From positions 1 through 20,102 of the forward strand of contig JNEM01010331.1 of assembly GCA_000697335.1 (NCBI GenBank): DNA of 20,102 bases, in the 5' to 3' direction. This DNA is from Conidiobolus incongruus B7586 (taxonomy: Eukaryota; Entomophthoromycota; Entomophthoromycetes; Entomophthorales; Conidiobolaceae). Position numbers and translations under genes: made by a program. This document shows, piece by piece, positions 10,050 through 19,282 of this stretch; within the stretch, counting starts at the first letter, position 1; every line of letters starts with the position of its first letter. The notes below the pieces were generated by a model that worked only from the letters and a program-made list of their open reading frames with translations, was not told the DNA's origin and made no database searches.

Positions 10050-10949
10050 ATGGATATTATACTTAATATTATTGATGATTACATTGGTGACAAAATTTAT
10101 CATGAATTATTGCCCAAGTATGGTGTTAAAGTACTTTTAAGAGACGAGTTACTCAGACAGACTTTAACCCTGTCATTTATCACATACTTTGGTATTCTTG
10201 TCCTCTACTTTTTATCTGCTGGTCTCAGCTACATGTACCTTTATGATAAGAGGCAAATGAATCATCCCAAATTCTTGCCCAATCAAGTCAGGTTAGAAAT
10301 TCAATGTGCTGTTGAGGGTTTTTTCCCTACTATGTGTCTTACTGTCCCTTTCTTCGTTGCTGAAGTTAGAGGATATAGTATGTTATACGAAAATATTGAA
10401 GATTACGGATTGCCTTATTTCTTCGCCAGTATTGGTTTATTTTTGTTATTCACTGATTTTGGTATTTATTGGGTACATAGAATTCTTCATCACAAATGGT
10501 TCTATGGACCACTTCACAAGTTGCATCACAAATGGATCATCCCCACCCCTTTTGCTAGCCACGCTTTCTACTTTTTAGACGGTTATTTACAGTCTATCCC
10601 CTACCACATTGCCACTTTCGTTTTCCCCATTCACAAAGTACTTTACATTGGGCTTTTCCTCTTTGTCTCTGTCTGGAGTGTAATTATTCACGATGGTGAA
10701 TACTACACCGATGGTAAGATCATTAATGGTGCTGTCAACCATACCATCCACCACTTGTACTTCAATTACAACTATGGTCAATATTTCACCCTCTGGGACC
10801 GTGTTTTCGGTACCTACAGAGCTCCTACCGAAGAGCTCTTCGATAAGGAAAAGCGCAACGACCCCAAAGTTATGAAGAAGACCTCCAAGGATGTTGACGA
10901 AATGGTCAAGCATTTGGAAGACCGTGTCAAGACTACCAAATTAGCTTAA
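10050..10949 (+). CDS. ERG3: C-5 sterol desaturase (Erg3-like), intronless, 299 aa
   Basis: It introduces the C5=C6 double bond into sterols (episterol to ergosta-5,7,24(28)-trienol in the ergosterol route), using O2, cytochrome b5 and a di-iron centre in the ER membrane. The three histidine boxes of the fatty-acid-hydroxylase/sterol-desaturase family are intact: HRILHH (143-148), HKLHH (156-160) and HTIHH (231-235). Hydrophobic segments lie at about 40-63, 88-104, 121-142 and 188-212, matching a multi-pass protein whose His boxes face the cytosol. The length equals animal SC5D and is shorter than yeast Erg3 (365 aa). The start has an A at -3 and G at +4 (acaATGG). Codons toward the 3' end are C-ending far more often than in neighbouring genes (for example ACC, TTC, GAC), which suggests strong expression. 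The close relative ERG25 (C-4 methyl oxidase) is less likely, since length and box spacing fit C-5 desaturase better. Confidence 0.9.
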   Translation: MDIILNIIDDYIGDKIYHELLPKYGVKVLLRDELLRQTLTLSFITYFGILVLYFLSAGLSYMYLYDKRQMNHPKFLPNQVRLEIQCAVEGFFPTMCLTVPFFVAEVRGYSMLYENIEDYGLPYFFASIGLFLLFTDFGIYWVHRILHHKWFYGPLHKLHHKWIIPTPFASHAFYFLDGYLQSIPYHIATFVFPIHKVLYIGLFLFVSVWSVIIHDGEYYTDGKIINGAVNHTIHHLYFNYNYGQYFTLWDRVFGTYRAPTEELFDKEKRNDPKVMKKTSKDVDEMVKHLEDRVKTTKLA

Positions 10950-10961
10950 TTTTCATACATA

Positions 10962-10984
10962 CTCAATTCTATCAATTAATTGAG
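10962..10984 (+). terminator. Small 3' hairpin after the desaturase gene
   Basis: CTCAATT (10962-10968) and AATTGAG (10978-10984) form a perfect 7-bp stem with a 9-nt loop, 13 nt after the stop codon. In a fungus this would be a 3' UTR structure rather than a bacterial-type terminator. Function is unproven. Confidence 0.3.
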
Positions 10985-11317
10985 TTTTAAAATTTCATTT
11001 ATAGTTTGAATATGTCTATTAATCATTAAGTTTTATATATCTTTAAATCAATATTCAGTATATAATTTATGAATATACCCAAATAATATATTAAATAAAA
11101 ATTATAAATTTATTATTATTTATTGCTTTTGATTGGGAATTTTAATAATATATATATATTATATTTGAATATAAAATGATTAAAATTTGATTTTAATTTT
11201 TTTTGAAATAGCCGCCATTATTATCTATTTAAATTGAACTCTATAAAAATATTATAAATAATATATATTTTTATTTGAAAAAAAATTAATATTTAATAAT
11301 ACCGAAAATAAAATAAA
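10985..11317. other. Convergent 3' spacer between desaturase and uL14m
   Basis: Short AT-rich spacer between two genes reading toward each other, so it must hold both 3' UTRs and polyadenylation signals. AATAAA-like strings are abundant on both strands and no particular site can be chosen. Confidence 0.5.
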
Positions 11318-11710
11318 TTAAATAACTTTAGGTGCTAAACTGACGACCTTAGACCAGTTCTTATTCCTCAACTCGGCAGAAATTAAACCAAGGACACGAG
11401 TACCCAAAGGTTGTTGGTTGTTATTTAAGAGGACACAAGCGTTATCGTCGAATCTAATGTATCTTCCATCAGGTCTCAAGATGGGCTTTTTGGTGCGGAC
11501 AATAACTGCTCTGCGGACATCTCCCTTCTTTAATCTGTTGTTCATTTGAGCAGGTGTAACACCGACAGTGGCGGCCTTAGCCTTCTTAACAACTACGACG
11601 ATTTCATCTCCAACATGACCGAATCGAGCGTTTCCAACTACTTTAATACATTCGGCTAAAACGGCACCAGAATTATCAATAACATTTAATATAGATTTGA
11701 GTTGAATCAT
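11318..11710 (-). CDS. MRPL38: Mitochondrial large-subunit ribosomal protein uL14m (yeast Mrpl38), 130 aa
   Basis: uL14 protein of the mitochondrial 54S subunit. It binds 23S-like rRNA near the factor-binding region and contacts the small subunit. The whole length follows the uL14 fold: the N-terminal MIQLKSILNVIDNSGA and AECIKV match yeast Mrpl38 (MIFLKSILKVIDNSGA) almost residue for residue. GDEIVVVVKKA (34-44), KKGDVRRAVIVRTKK, the RFDDNACVLLN segment and LGTRVLG follow in order, and the end (KVVSLAPKVI) matches the yeast KICSLASRVI type end. Lack of a long presequence is normal, because Mrpl38 starts directly with the domain. Cytosolic uL14 (Rpl23) differs in its N terminus, so the mitochondrial assignment is favoured. 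It is intronless, stops with TAA, and is convergent with the desaturase gene. Its GC content stands well above the flanks. Confidence 0.92.
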   Translation of the reverse strand: MIQLKSILNVIDNSGAVLAECIKVVGNARFGHVGDEIVVVVKKAKAATVGVTPAQMNNRLKKGDVRRAVIVRTKKPILRPDGRYIRFDDNACVLLNNNQQPLGTRVLGLISAELRNKNWSKVVSLAPKVI

Positions 11711-12971
11711 CTTTATTTAATATTATATTTATGTAGTATTTATTTAAAGTATATTTAATAGATTTATTTCTATTATTTATTTAATTTATTTAATTAATTT
11801 AATCATAATTAAAATTCTTAATTAGAAAAAAAAAATATTTTATATTTGGAAATTTTGTTGTTAAAATTATGGGATAAATATAATTTTTTTCAATTTCATA
11901 AATTGAATTAATAAATATAATTGTTAAATTCAATAGTTCTATTGATATAGCTTATTTAAGTATGAATTACTTAAATTACGATTAATATAGTATTAATTAT
12001 ATTAAAGTTTGATGAGTTATATAAATTAATATCTTTCAAAATGATACTGGGTACCAAAATTTATGATTTAATTTTCAACTTTTTAGAAAATAGAGTAAAA
12101 CAATTTATAGATAAATAATAATAATAAATTTTTATAAAAATGTTTGAATAAAATATATTGAAAATAATTTTGAACTTAATATTTATATCTATATTTGAAA
12201 CAGAAAAAAAATTATAATTTTTTAATTCATTTATTTTATATTATTCTAATATTTCTTAATTTGAGTATTTAATTAAATATAAATCACCTAATGATAATTT
12301 TTTTTTAAAAAATAAATTACACAAAATTTTATAATATTAATTTTTTAATATAAAATTAAAAAATTCCAATTAAAAAAATTATTTTTTATTACTTGATATT
12401 TTAATATATATATATATATATATATACACTATTATAAAAGATCAATATCAACTGATATCAATTATTTAATCATTTTATTTTTATATTTTGAAATGTAATA
12501 TGATGATTAGAAAAACTATTTTACTGAAAAAAAAAATTTACTATTTATATAAAATTTAAAATTTAATTATTAAAACATATTAATTAATATTACATAATTA
12601 AATAAAACTATTAATTAATATGATTATAAAATGTGTTTTAACCATTTGAATTGTAGTTCTCCATTATTTATATTCAATTAATATAATGTTTTATATGAAT
12701 TTCTCAAGATATATAAAAATAAAACCTTGTAATAATTGTATATTTTAATTTTACTATCATAATATTAAGAGAAATTTTAATTCAATAACGAATAAAAAAA
12801 GAACATCTTTTGAATGTTGGACTAATCTATTAAAAGCTACTAATTTTAATTAATAATTGATATTGTTCAAATAATTAAAAGGTAAAATAAACTATTAAAT
12901 CCAATAAATATATATTTAGTTTTATTTGAAATAATTTATAATGATGGGTTAGGAGATTGATATTGGTATGA
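11711..12971. other. AT-rich spacer between two minus-strand genes
   Basis: It contains the upstream region of uL14m and the 3' flank of the I78 gene. No coding frame is supported. It holds a (TA)11 microsatellite and long A/T runs. The 65-codon minus-strand frame at 12875-13072 is a shadow of the I78 final exon. Confidence 0.55.
12405..12426. repeat. (TA)11 microsatellite
   Basis: Twenty-two bases of uninterrupted TA dinucleotides in otherwise AT-rich spacer. It is likely length-variable between isolates. Confidence 0.8.
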
Positions 12972-13367
12972 TTAGCCGACGATAGCTGATTCAATAATAC
13001 CAGAATCATCAACGTTGATAGTGAGACGATCACAGATATATTCTTTAGTTGTAATATCTCCAGGTTTGACAACTCGAATTAATTCTGGCAATTGACTTGG
13101 ATGTGCCTAGTAAATCATCAATTGTTTAGTATATTATATAAAATAATTTTTAAATATGGATACTTACAACATTGGAGCATTTTCCACTAGAAGGTACTGA
13201 GTCTTCCTTACTCAACAATCTTTTACCCTTCAAGTAGTCAAAGTTTTGGCCTTCTAAACCACAGGTGGCATAAACTGTAGAGATGATTAATAAAGCAGAC
13301 TTAAACTATAAACTCTGTATAAGTATTGAAATAGATATTATCTGGAAATAGTAATTACCAATTTCAT
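12972..13367 (-). CDS. Secreted I78-family (AFUEI-like) elastase/serine protease inhibitor, 3 exons, 93 aa
   Basis: On the minus strand, exon 1 is 13367-13359 (only Met-Lys-Leu), exon 2 is 13305-13168 and exon 3 is 13106-12972. The introns are 53 and 61 nt, GT..AG, phase 0. Joining the 9-nt first exon gives a clear signal peptide (MKLFKSALLIISTVYA, cleavage near 16-17). The second half, IRVVKPGDITTKEYICDRL (59-77) then TINVDDSGIIESAIVG, aligns closely with the Aspergillus elastase inhibitor pattern IRVLHPGDMITMEY..SRLNIQV. The loop DITTKE (66-71) is the likely protease-binding loop. Cysteines at 18, 46 and 74 leave room for one disulphide, as in AFUEI. The last intron is at the position used in the I78 gene at 7.7 kb, so the two are paralogues, this one exported. 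Frame choice upstream of exon 2 is forced, because the in-frame codon before TTT is TAG. Confidence 0.82.
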
Positions 13368-13501
13368 AATAATGAAATGATATAAAATTTAAATATTGAT
13401 TACCCACCATTTTTAGCATTCATTCACTCGTTTAAATACTATTCCAATTCTTTTGCATTGACTAAATATAGATAAATTGGTTCATTCATAATGATTTTGA
13501 A

Positions 13502-13509
13502 TGATGTCA
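13502..13509. promoter_or_regulatory. CRE-like motif TGATGTCA upstream of the secreted I78 gene
   Basis: The same 8-mer as in the monooxygenase upstream region, about 135 nt upstream of this gene's ATG. Together with the perfect CRE before the other I78 gene it suggests a shared bZIP regulator; this is inference. Confidence 0.3.
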
Positions 13510-13536
13510 TGACCCGCGATTAACTTCTCAAACTCT

Positions 13537-13547
13537 GCTTATATAAT
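13537..13547 (-). promoter_or_regulatory. Possible TATA box of the secreted I78 gene
   Basis: Read on the minus strand this is ATTATATAAGC, about 170-180 nt before the ATG. The distance is long but possible. Other TA-rich strings nearby make the choice uncertain. Confidence 0.3.
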
Positions 13548-13559
13548 CATTTGATTTTT

Positions 13560-15644
13560 GACATAAATTGAGACATTACAGAAATATTAAAAATGTTTAC
13601 AATATAATGATAGATTGATTCATATTGGAAAAAGATAATTGGTTGATAAATTTAAAATTGGAGCAAATTTATTTTTGAACAACTTGATGAGTTACGCAAA
13701 TAACAAAGATGATGATATAGGCATGATTAAATTTAAATTAAATATTTAATCTATTTTCATTCATTATATTTTTGAAATCTCTAAATCATACCATTAAAAT
13801 GAAAAATTAAGAGATATTTTTAACAATTTTTTTTCCAATTAAAATGATTTGAATTTGCATTGAATTTTCATTGATATTACAACAATATATTGGTATATAT
13901 TTTCACTGAGATGTCATTTAAAAGTGAATTAATTATAACTTTGATTTAAGTTATTCAAAATTCAAAATTAAATCACTTTGATTTTTTATTAAAATTAATA
14001 CTTGGCAATTATTCATTGAATAATTTTTAAAGAATTCCAGTAACTAATAACTAGTAAAGTATATACGGTATATGAAATTTAGCTAAATGCTCAATTTCAA
14101 ATAAAAAAGTAAAATAATACAGTCTGTCATTGATTCTGTGATAATTTTATAAAAGTATATTAGACTTAATTCAATATCACCAATATACTAAATTTAATTC
14201 ATCTAATATTAAAATATATAAACTGTTTAATTTATCAAATCTATTCAAAATAAAATAAATTTTTTGATAACTGTTTCATCTATTAAAAATTAAATTCAAG
14301 GTATAAAATCAAATTATGAAAAATATTTAATTTCAAGTTATATTTGTGTATATTATTAGAATTTATAGTTTCTAGTATTACTAAAAATGAGTGATTTGAT
14401 AGTAATCATATAATACAATAATTATAATTATTATGGTGTATATAATTTAATTGGAATTACATTTTTTACAATGTTTACACAAATAAAAACATTTTAATAA
14501 TATTTGAAAAGGATTGGATTATAATAAAAGATATTGATTAAACAATATAGTATTGTTAATTATAATAGAATATTAGAAATATTAAATATTGGGATTAATG
14601 CTCTAGTTTATTTTTTAATAATATAAATTTGAAAGATGTAAAATTTATCAATTTTAGATCATACAAATTTTATGATTTTTATTGAATGAATAATCCAATT
14701 AACTATAGTTCTGTTTAAAACTCAGGATTTGATAGTGAAGTATTATTACTACCTTAGTATAAAAAATCCTAATCTAGATTTGGAATTGACCAATTAAATC
14801 CCAAATATTTGTATATCAGAATCAAATATGATAAATTGAATATTTTACAAGTGATATTATAAGAATATATGACTAAAATAATTAAGCTATAAAATTATTT
14901 TAAAAATTTTTATAGATTTTATTAAATTTATTTTTTAAAGAGTTAAAATTCAATTTAGATGAAGTGAAATTATCAAATTTTTATAATCTAGTGATATTGT
15001 AAAAACTAATATGAAATTTTCAAATTATTTGAAAAAAATATTATTTCTTTCATTCTTAAAATTATATGTCTATTACCATAAAATATAAACCTTTAATATT
15101 TAATAGCCTTATAAATATCAAATTAATGTTATTTGAAATACGAAACTATAAATGTATATTAAAATCAACTGTTAAAGATCTATAGAAACAATTGTCAATA
15201 TAAAAAAATCAATAATTCATTGATATCAAATTGACAAATTAAAAATAATTATTAGTATATATATATATATCAATTTAAATTAAATTCAAACAATATATCA
15301 ATATCATTACTATATTTAATTATGATATATTCCAACATTTTAAGAAAAGTCATTCAATGATAATTCGTTAATATTCGAGTTCAAAGATTCGATTGAATAG
15401 CTGGTATATATCATTTTATCATTATTTGATAGTTAGGTTGATGCTATAATTTTTGTCAATATTTAAATTATAATTATTGAAAAAATTCAATTTAAAACTA
15501 GTTAATTTTGATCAATTTAATTAATTTTTAATATTAAAATATTTAAAAAAAATTAATAAAATATAACTTTTAATGTTAATGAACTATAAAATAATAATTT
15601 TGAAATTAGATAAAATATGAAAATCAATTTAATTATTCCAGTAA
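13560..15644. other. Gene-poor AT-rich spacer
   Basis: No coding region, RNA gene or repeat family recognised on either strand. Stops are dense in all six frames. Confidence 0.55.
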
Positions 15645-16004
15645 TTACCAAGGAAATCTAGCTCGTTTGCAATTTTTATTTATTCCCACCTTATGACGCG
15701 GACAGATGTGTATAGCTTGAATAAACTTCACACATATAATAGCCTTTTCTGAAAAGTATGGAATCTCAATTATGAGTTCGGATATTTTTAAATACCAGTG
15801 ATTAATTTGGAATCTGAAGCAGTGACAATTGATTTGCGTCTCCTCATGGTAGATTCATTCAACTCTAGTTTCATAACTTAGTAGATATGCACGATGTAGT
15901 GATATACGCGATCTAATATTTAAGTTAGTTGAGCATAGATTAAATTGAAAAATTTTTTTCTTGTTACAATCATCCAATTTATGAAACAATCTAGATCTAT
16001 TCAT
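15645..16004 (-). other. Unidentified long open frame with a single TGA (minus strand)
   Basis: From an ATG at 16004 the minus strand reads 119 codons to TAA at 15645, with one TGA about two-fifths of the way along. Stops in this region otherwise occur every dozen codons or so. The encoded residues are varied (for example NHWYLKISELIIEIPYF, then HICPRHKVG), not the Ile/Asn/Lys mix of chance frames, and local GC content is raised. No family recognised. It may be the remains of a gene or an unrecognised exon set with a short intron over the TGA, and chance cannot be excluded. Confidence 0.25.
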
Positions 16005-16084
16005 TATTAAATAATAATAATAAGTTTTTTAGACTATTTTCTTTTCAACATTGACTCATTAAAAAGAGTTTTAATATTCACATA

Positions 16085-16547
16085 CCTTACTGCTTACAAG
16101 AACTATCAATGATTAGAGTACTTTCTTCCATAACAAGTTGGGTTTGTGTGAGAGCTTTATCAAGTTGATAGAAGATTTAATTAACACCAGTAGTAAAATT
16201 CACAATTTTTTTATTAATAATGAAATTATTATTCTAATTGTTAATTTTTACACGATGATTACCTGGCTTTAACTTAATGAAATGTTACAAATGAAATTAT
16301 GGGATATTACATTAATTAATCAATGAGTAATTACTATGTGATAATATTGATTTTGCTTAGCAATTATGAATAAGATTTTAAATCCGAATCAAAATCACAA
16401 TTATTTCTTTTTGAATGTTATAATTAAAATTCCATAAGAATACTTATTTTATATACTTCAATATGAATAATGTAATAGTAATATATTTTTGCATAAGCTC
16501 GAATCAATTGAATTTAACCTATCCAATTTTGGTGATTCAAGTATGAA
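16085..16547 (-). pseudogene. Weak trace of a split minus-strand gene (perhaps Mediator Med11-like)
   Basis: Two coding-like pieces lie in order on the minus strand. The first follows a strong acceptor (T-run then CAG at 16548-16550) and reads FILESPKLDRLNSIDSSLCK. The second (about 16205-16088) reads FTTGVN, a TAA, then IFYQLDKALTQTQLVMEES, followed by a donor-like GTATGT. The pattern of a short RLxxID helix followed later by an F..xV..xx..LD..L.....xxEE segment recalls Mediator subunit 11, but the match is slight and from memory. In-frame TAA codons mean it is broken or that the exon limits differ from those drawn here. Confidence 0.2.
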
Positions 16548-16550
16548 CTG

Positions 16551-18361
16551 AAAAAAAATATTATAACAATTAATAGGTTTATTTTGTAAATTAATTAATT
16601 TAAACAAAATTTTGGAATTTTAGAAAATGAAATATTCACCAATTAATTTCAATGAATAATACTTCAGAATCAATATAATAATGTACTTATAGTTTATTCT
16701 TCAACAATTAAAAATGAGTCAATCATTATTGAATCAAGTTAGATAGTTTAACAAATATAATATTATAAATGCTACCCATTGAAGATAAAGGAAATATAGT
16801 GATTAACTCTACGTCAAACAAAGAGATTGTATTCCAAAAACTATTTTCACTTTTATTATAATCCATATTATTCTGACCAATCATGGTATAATTTACACTA
16901 TTATATGTTTAATAATATTTGTTTAAAGTCTAATTTTTAATTAATGTATTAATATTTGTTGTTGTACAATTTGTTATAAACCAAATTTTATTAAAAAAAT
17001 ACCTTAACAAGAGGGAAATTAGAAAAATTGATTAGATTAATAGTTAATAATCGAATATATCAAAATTGATACTTTTAATTATAATACTTTAAAATGATTT
17101 AATAGATTTCTTCGTATTGAATCAAATTATATTGATATTAGATAAAATTTCCAAAATTAATGTAAAATATTAGTGACCATGAAAAGTGTTCTTTAGTGAA
17201 ATTCACCATGTCCTCATTTAATATTCTAAAATTTTATCTAAACAATTTATTCTTAGATTTAAATAAGTTTAAAATTAATGAAATGATAATGATTAATTTG
17301 TATAATAATAATTTTTTTCAATGAGTGATAAAATTGCCCTTATCTGTGATTCTATTGGATCGTATATCATTGTTTACATTATTTATCGATATTTTTTGAA
17401 TATCACAATTAATACTATTATAAATTTAAAGAATGAGTAATATTCAAAAACTGGTTAAATTGTTTAAAATTTTACTATCTATTACTTTCAATTATACTAT
17501 GTAAACAAATCAATTTATTATCCTAAATTGTGAAGTTTATTAATTGTTTCTTTAGTTTATAAAATTAGTTAATTGTTCTTTTAATACCAATCATTCAGGA
17601 AACGTTCATCAGTCATAGATATTTACACTATTTTTACCATCTCCACACTATGAAATGCAATTACTTAATTCAAAATAAAGGAATTGTTAATTCCTAATCA
17701 TTGTACTGAAATACATTTTGGCGATTATTAAAGATCTTGAATCAAGTTCTTTTTCTTCTAGATGAAGTATTACTATGATTATTTTCATGGTTGATGTAGT
17801 ACTCAATTTTAAAAATATTGCCAAAGGTTAAAATTCTAACCAAATATATTGAATATACTGTAATATCATGTAATTTAAATATGAATTAATGAAAATATCA
17901 ACTACAAATAGTTTGAAGCCATTATTATTATCAAAAACTGACAAATTAATTAAAAAGGCTGAATGAAAGGTGGCGTCAATTGCATTATGAAAGAACTGGA
18001 TTGAAGTTGTTACATTTCGGTGAGTTACAAACGTTCACTAATTTCCAATTTCAATTCAAATGTGGGGACTTTCTGAGTGTTATCAGAATAGAGACAACTT
18101 GGCATATTTCATTATAAACTTTAATATTATAATATAATATTATAAATAATAATTATAGAGTTAGAGAGAGGTTCGGATGATTATTTACAATTAAATCATC
18201 ACACTAAAGGAATATTCACACTATACAATATATGAAAAAATTTCCGATTTATCAACTATAATAATCCATACTATCAACAATGCAATTTAGTAGTGAAATG
18301 AGTTAATTAAGTTAATCTTAAAATTTGATCGATTGAGGGTCAATTGGGGTTTAGTCAATCC
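16551..18361. other. Gene-poor stretch with scattered coding-like fragments
   Basis: Mostly AT-rich spacer. Two plus-strand pieces stand out. At 17599-17697 an open stretch follows a TTCAG acceptor-like site (TFISHRYLHYFYHLHTMKC and onward, to TAA). At 17950-18117 there is an open frame of 55 codons with no ATG (LNERWRQLHYERTGLKLLHF and onward). Neither matches a family I know. They could be fragments of a decayed gene. Confidence 0.3.
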
Positions 18362-18362
18362 T

Positions 18363-18410
18363 ATTGGTTAATATATCAAATTTAAACTCATTAATACTGG
18401 AGTATAAATA
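18363..18410 (+). promoter_or_regulatory. CCAAT-type and TATA elements of the membrane-protein gene
   Basis: ATTGG (inverted CCAAT, 18363-18367) is followed by a canonical TATAAATA at 18403-18410. The ATG is at 18587, so the leader would be about 150 nt. Spacing of the two elements is typical for RNA polymerase II promoters. Confidence 0.55.
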
Positions 18411-18586
18411 CACCACCTTGAGCTCATTACAGATATTTCCTCAAGTTTGGGATTAACACCATTGATTAATTATTTACTTATTATATTTTATTCCTGATAT
18501 TTTTATAGTGTGTTCTTAATATTTAGCATAGAATTGGGTAATATAGTATTTTAGTTATTCCTGATTTATTTTAATCAATAATCATA

Positions 18587-19282
18587 ATGAAGCTATCAAC
18601 AGTTATAAATGTAGCATTATTAATGTTGTTGAGTTGGAATGGAGTCAATGCTCAAAATGATAACAATAACAACAATAATAATAATAATAACAGACCAACT
18701 CGTATTACTGAAATCAACAACCCTCAACCTACTAGACCTCCGGCAATGCCAGTCACAGGGAATATCCCACCTCCACCTCCATCAGATTCGCCTCAACAAC
18801 GCCCATCTTCACCTACTCAAGATAACCGTTTATCCTCACCTCAAAATCAGGATAATCCCAGACCAACACCTGAGCCATCCAGGCAGGATCCGTCGCCCCC
18901 AAGGAATCAGCAACGACCAAGACCCACGCAGTCCAACTCTGCACCCCAAAATCAGCTCCAAAATGCCGCATCATCGCAAAACCAAAGTCAAACTAACAGC
19001 CAATCCCAAGATCAACAACAAAATGATGATGCGCCACAAGATTTCTATAGTGCGCCCATGGCACCACCACCGCCCAAGTCCATGGAAGGTGACAGTAACA
19101 AGACCGCGATCATTTCGGCGAGTGTAGCAGGCTCTCTACTCGTCGTCAGTTTAGCAGCCTTCCTCATCTACAGACGTCGCAAGCGACAGACCATGTGGAA
19201 GGACGAAGAAGCTGTAAAGAATGGTGGGGGCGACATTTTCAAGAGTACATTGGAGAGATACCACAAGAACTCGGGGCTTTAA
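18587..19282 (+). CDS. Single-pass surface protein with Pro/Gln/Asn-rich disordered ectodomain, 231 aa
   Basis: Domain order: signal peptide (1-22, hydrophobic LLMLLSW core, cleavage after VNA), ten asparagines (26-35), a long low-complexity region of Pro, Gln, Ser and Asn (36-165, with PPPPP at 61-65 and PPPP at 160-163), one transmembrane helix (about 173-195, TAIISASVAGSLLVVSLAAF), a stop-transfer cluster RRRKR (196-200), and a short cytoplasmic tail ending in LERYHKNSGL. The layout is that of fungal cell-wall-anchored sensors or mucin-like plasma-membrane proteins, but no cysteine-rich WSC domain or other folded ectodomain is present. The function is therefore open. The Ser/Thr/Pro content would allow O-mannosylation. 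It is intronless with an upstream CCAAT/TATA promoter. GC content rises sharply from the 5' to the 3' end. An overlapping 162-codon frame at 18639 is a shadow. Confidence 0.8.
   Translation: MKLSTVINVALLMLLSWNGVNAQNDNNNNNNNNNNRPTRITEINNPQPTRPPAMPVTGNIPPPPPSDSPQQRPSSPTQDNRLSSPQNQDNPRPTPEPSRQDPSPPRNQQRPRPTQSNSAPQNQLQNAASSQNQSQTNSQSQDQQQNDDAPQDFYSAPMAPPPPKSMEGDSNKTAIISASVAGSLLVVSLAAFLIYRRRKRQTMWKDEEAVKNGGGDIFKSTLERYHKNSGL

Noticed and set aside
10587-10913. 108-codon minus-strand frame and two plus-strand frames inside the sterol desaturase gene
   Set aside because: They overlap a well-supported desaturase with all three His boxes and are shadows of its less AT-rich 3' half.
12875-13072. 65-codon minus-strand frame
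   Set aside because: It is an out-of-frame reading across the last exon of the secreted I78 gene and its 3' flank.
15370-15420. tRNA-like T-loop string (TTCAATCGAA on the minus strand)
   Set aside because: No acceptor, D or anticodon stems could be fitted around it.
18639-19127. 162-codon frame overlapping the surface-protein gene
   Set aside because: It is a shifted reading of the repetitive Pro/Gln codons. The other frame has a signal peptide and transmembrane helix.
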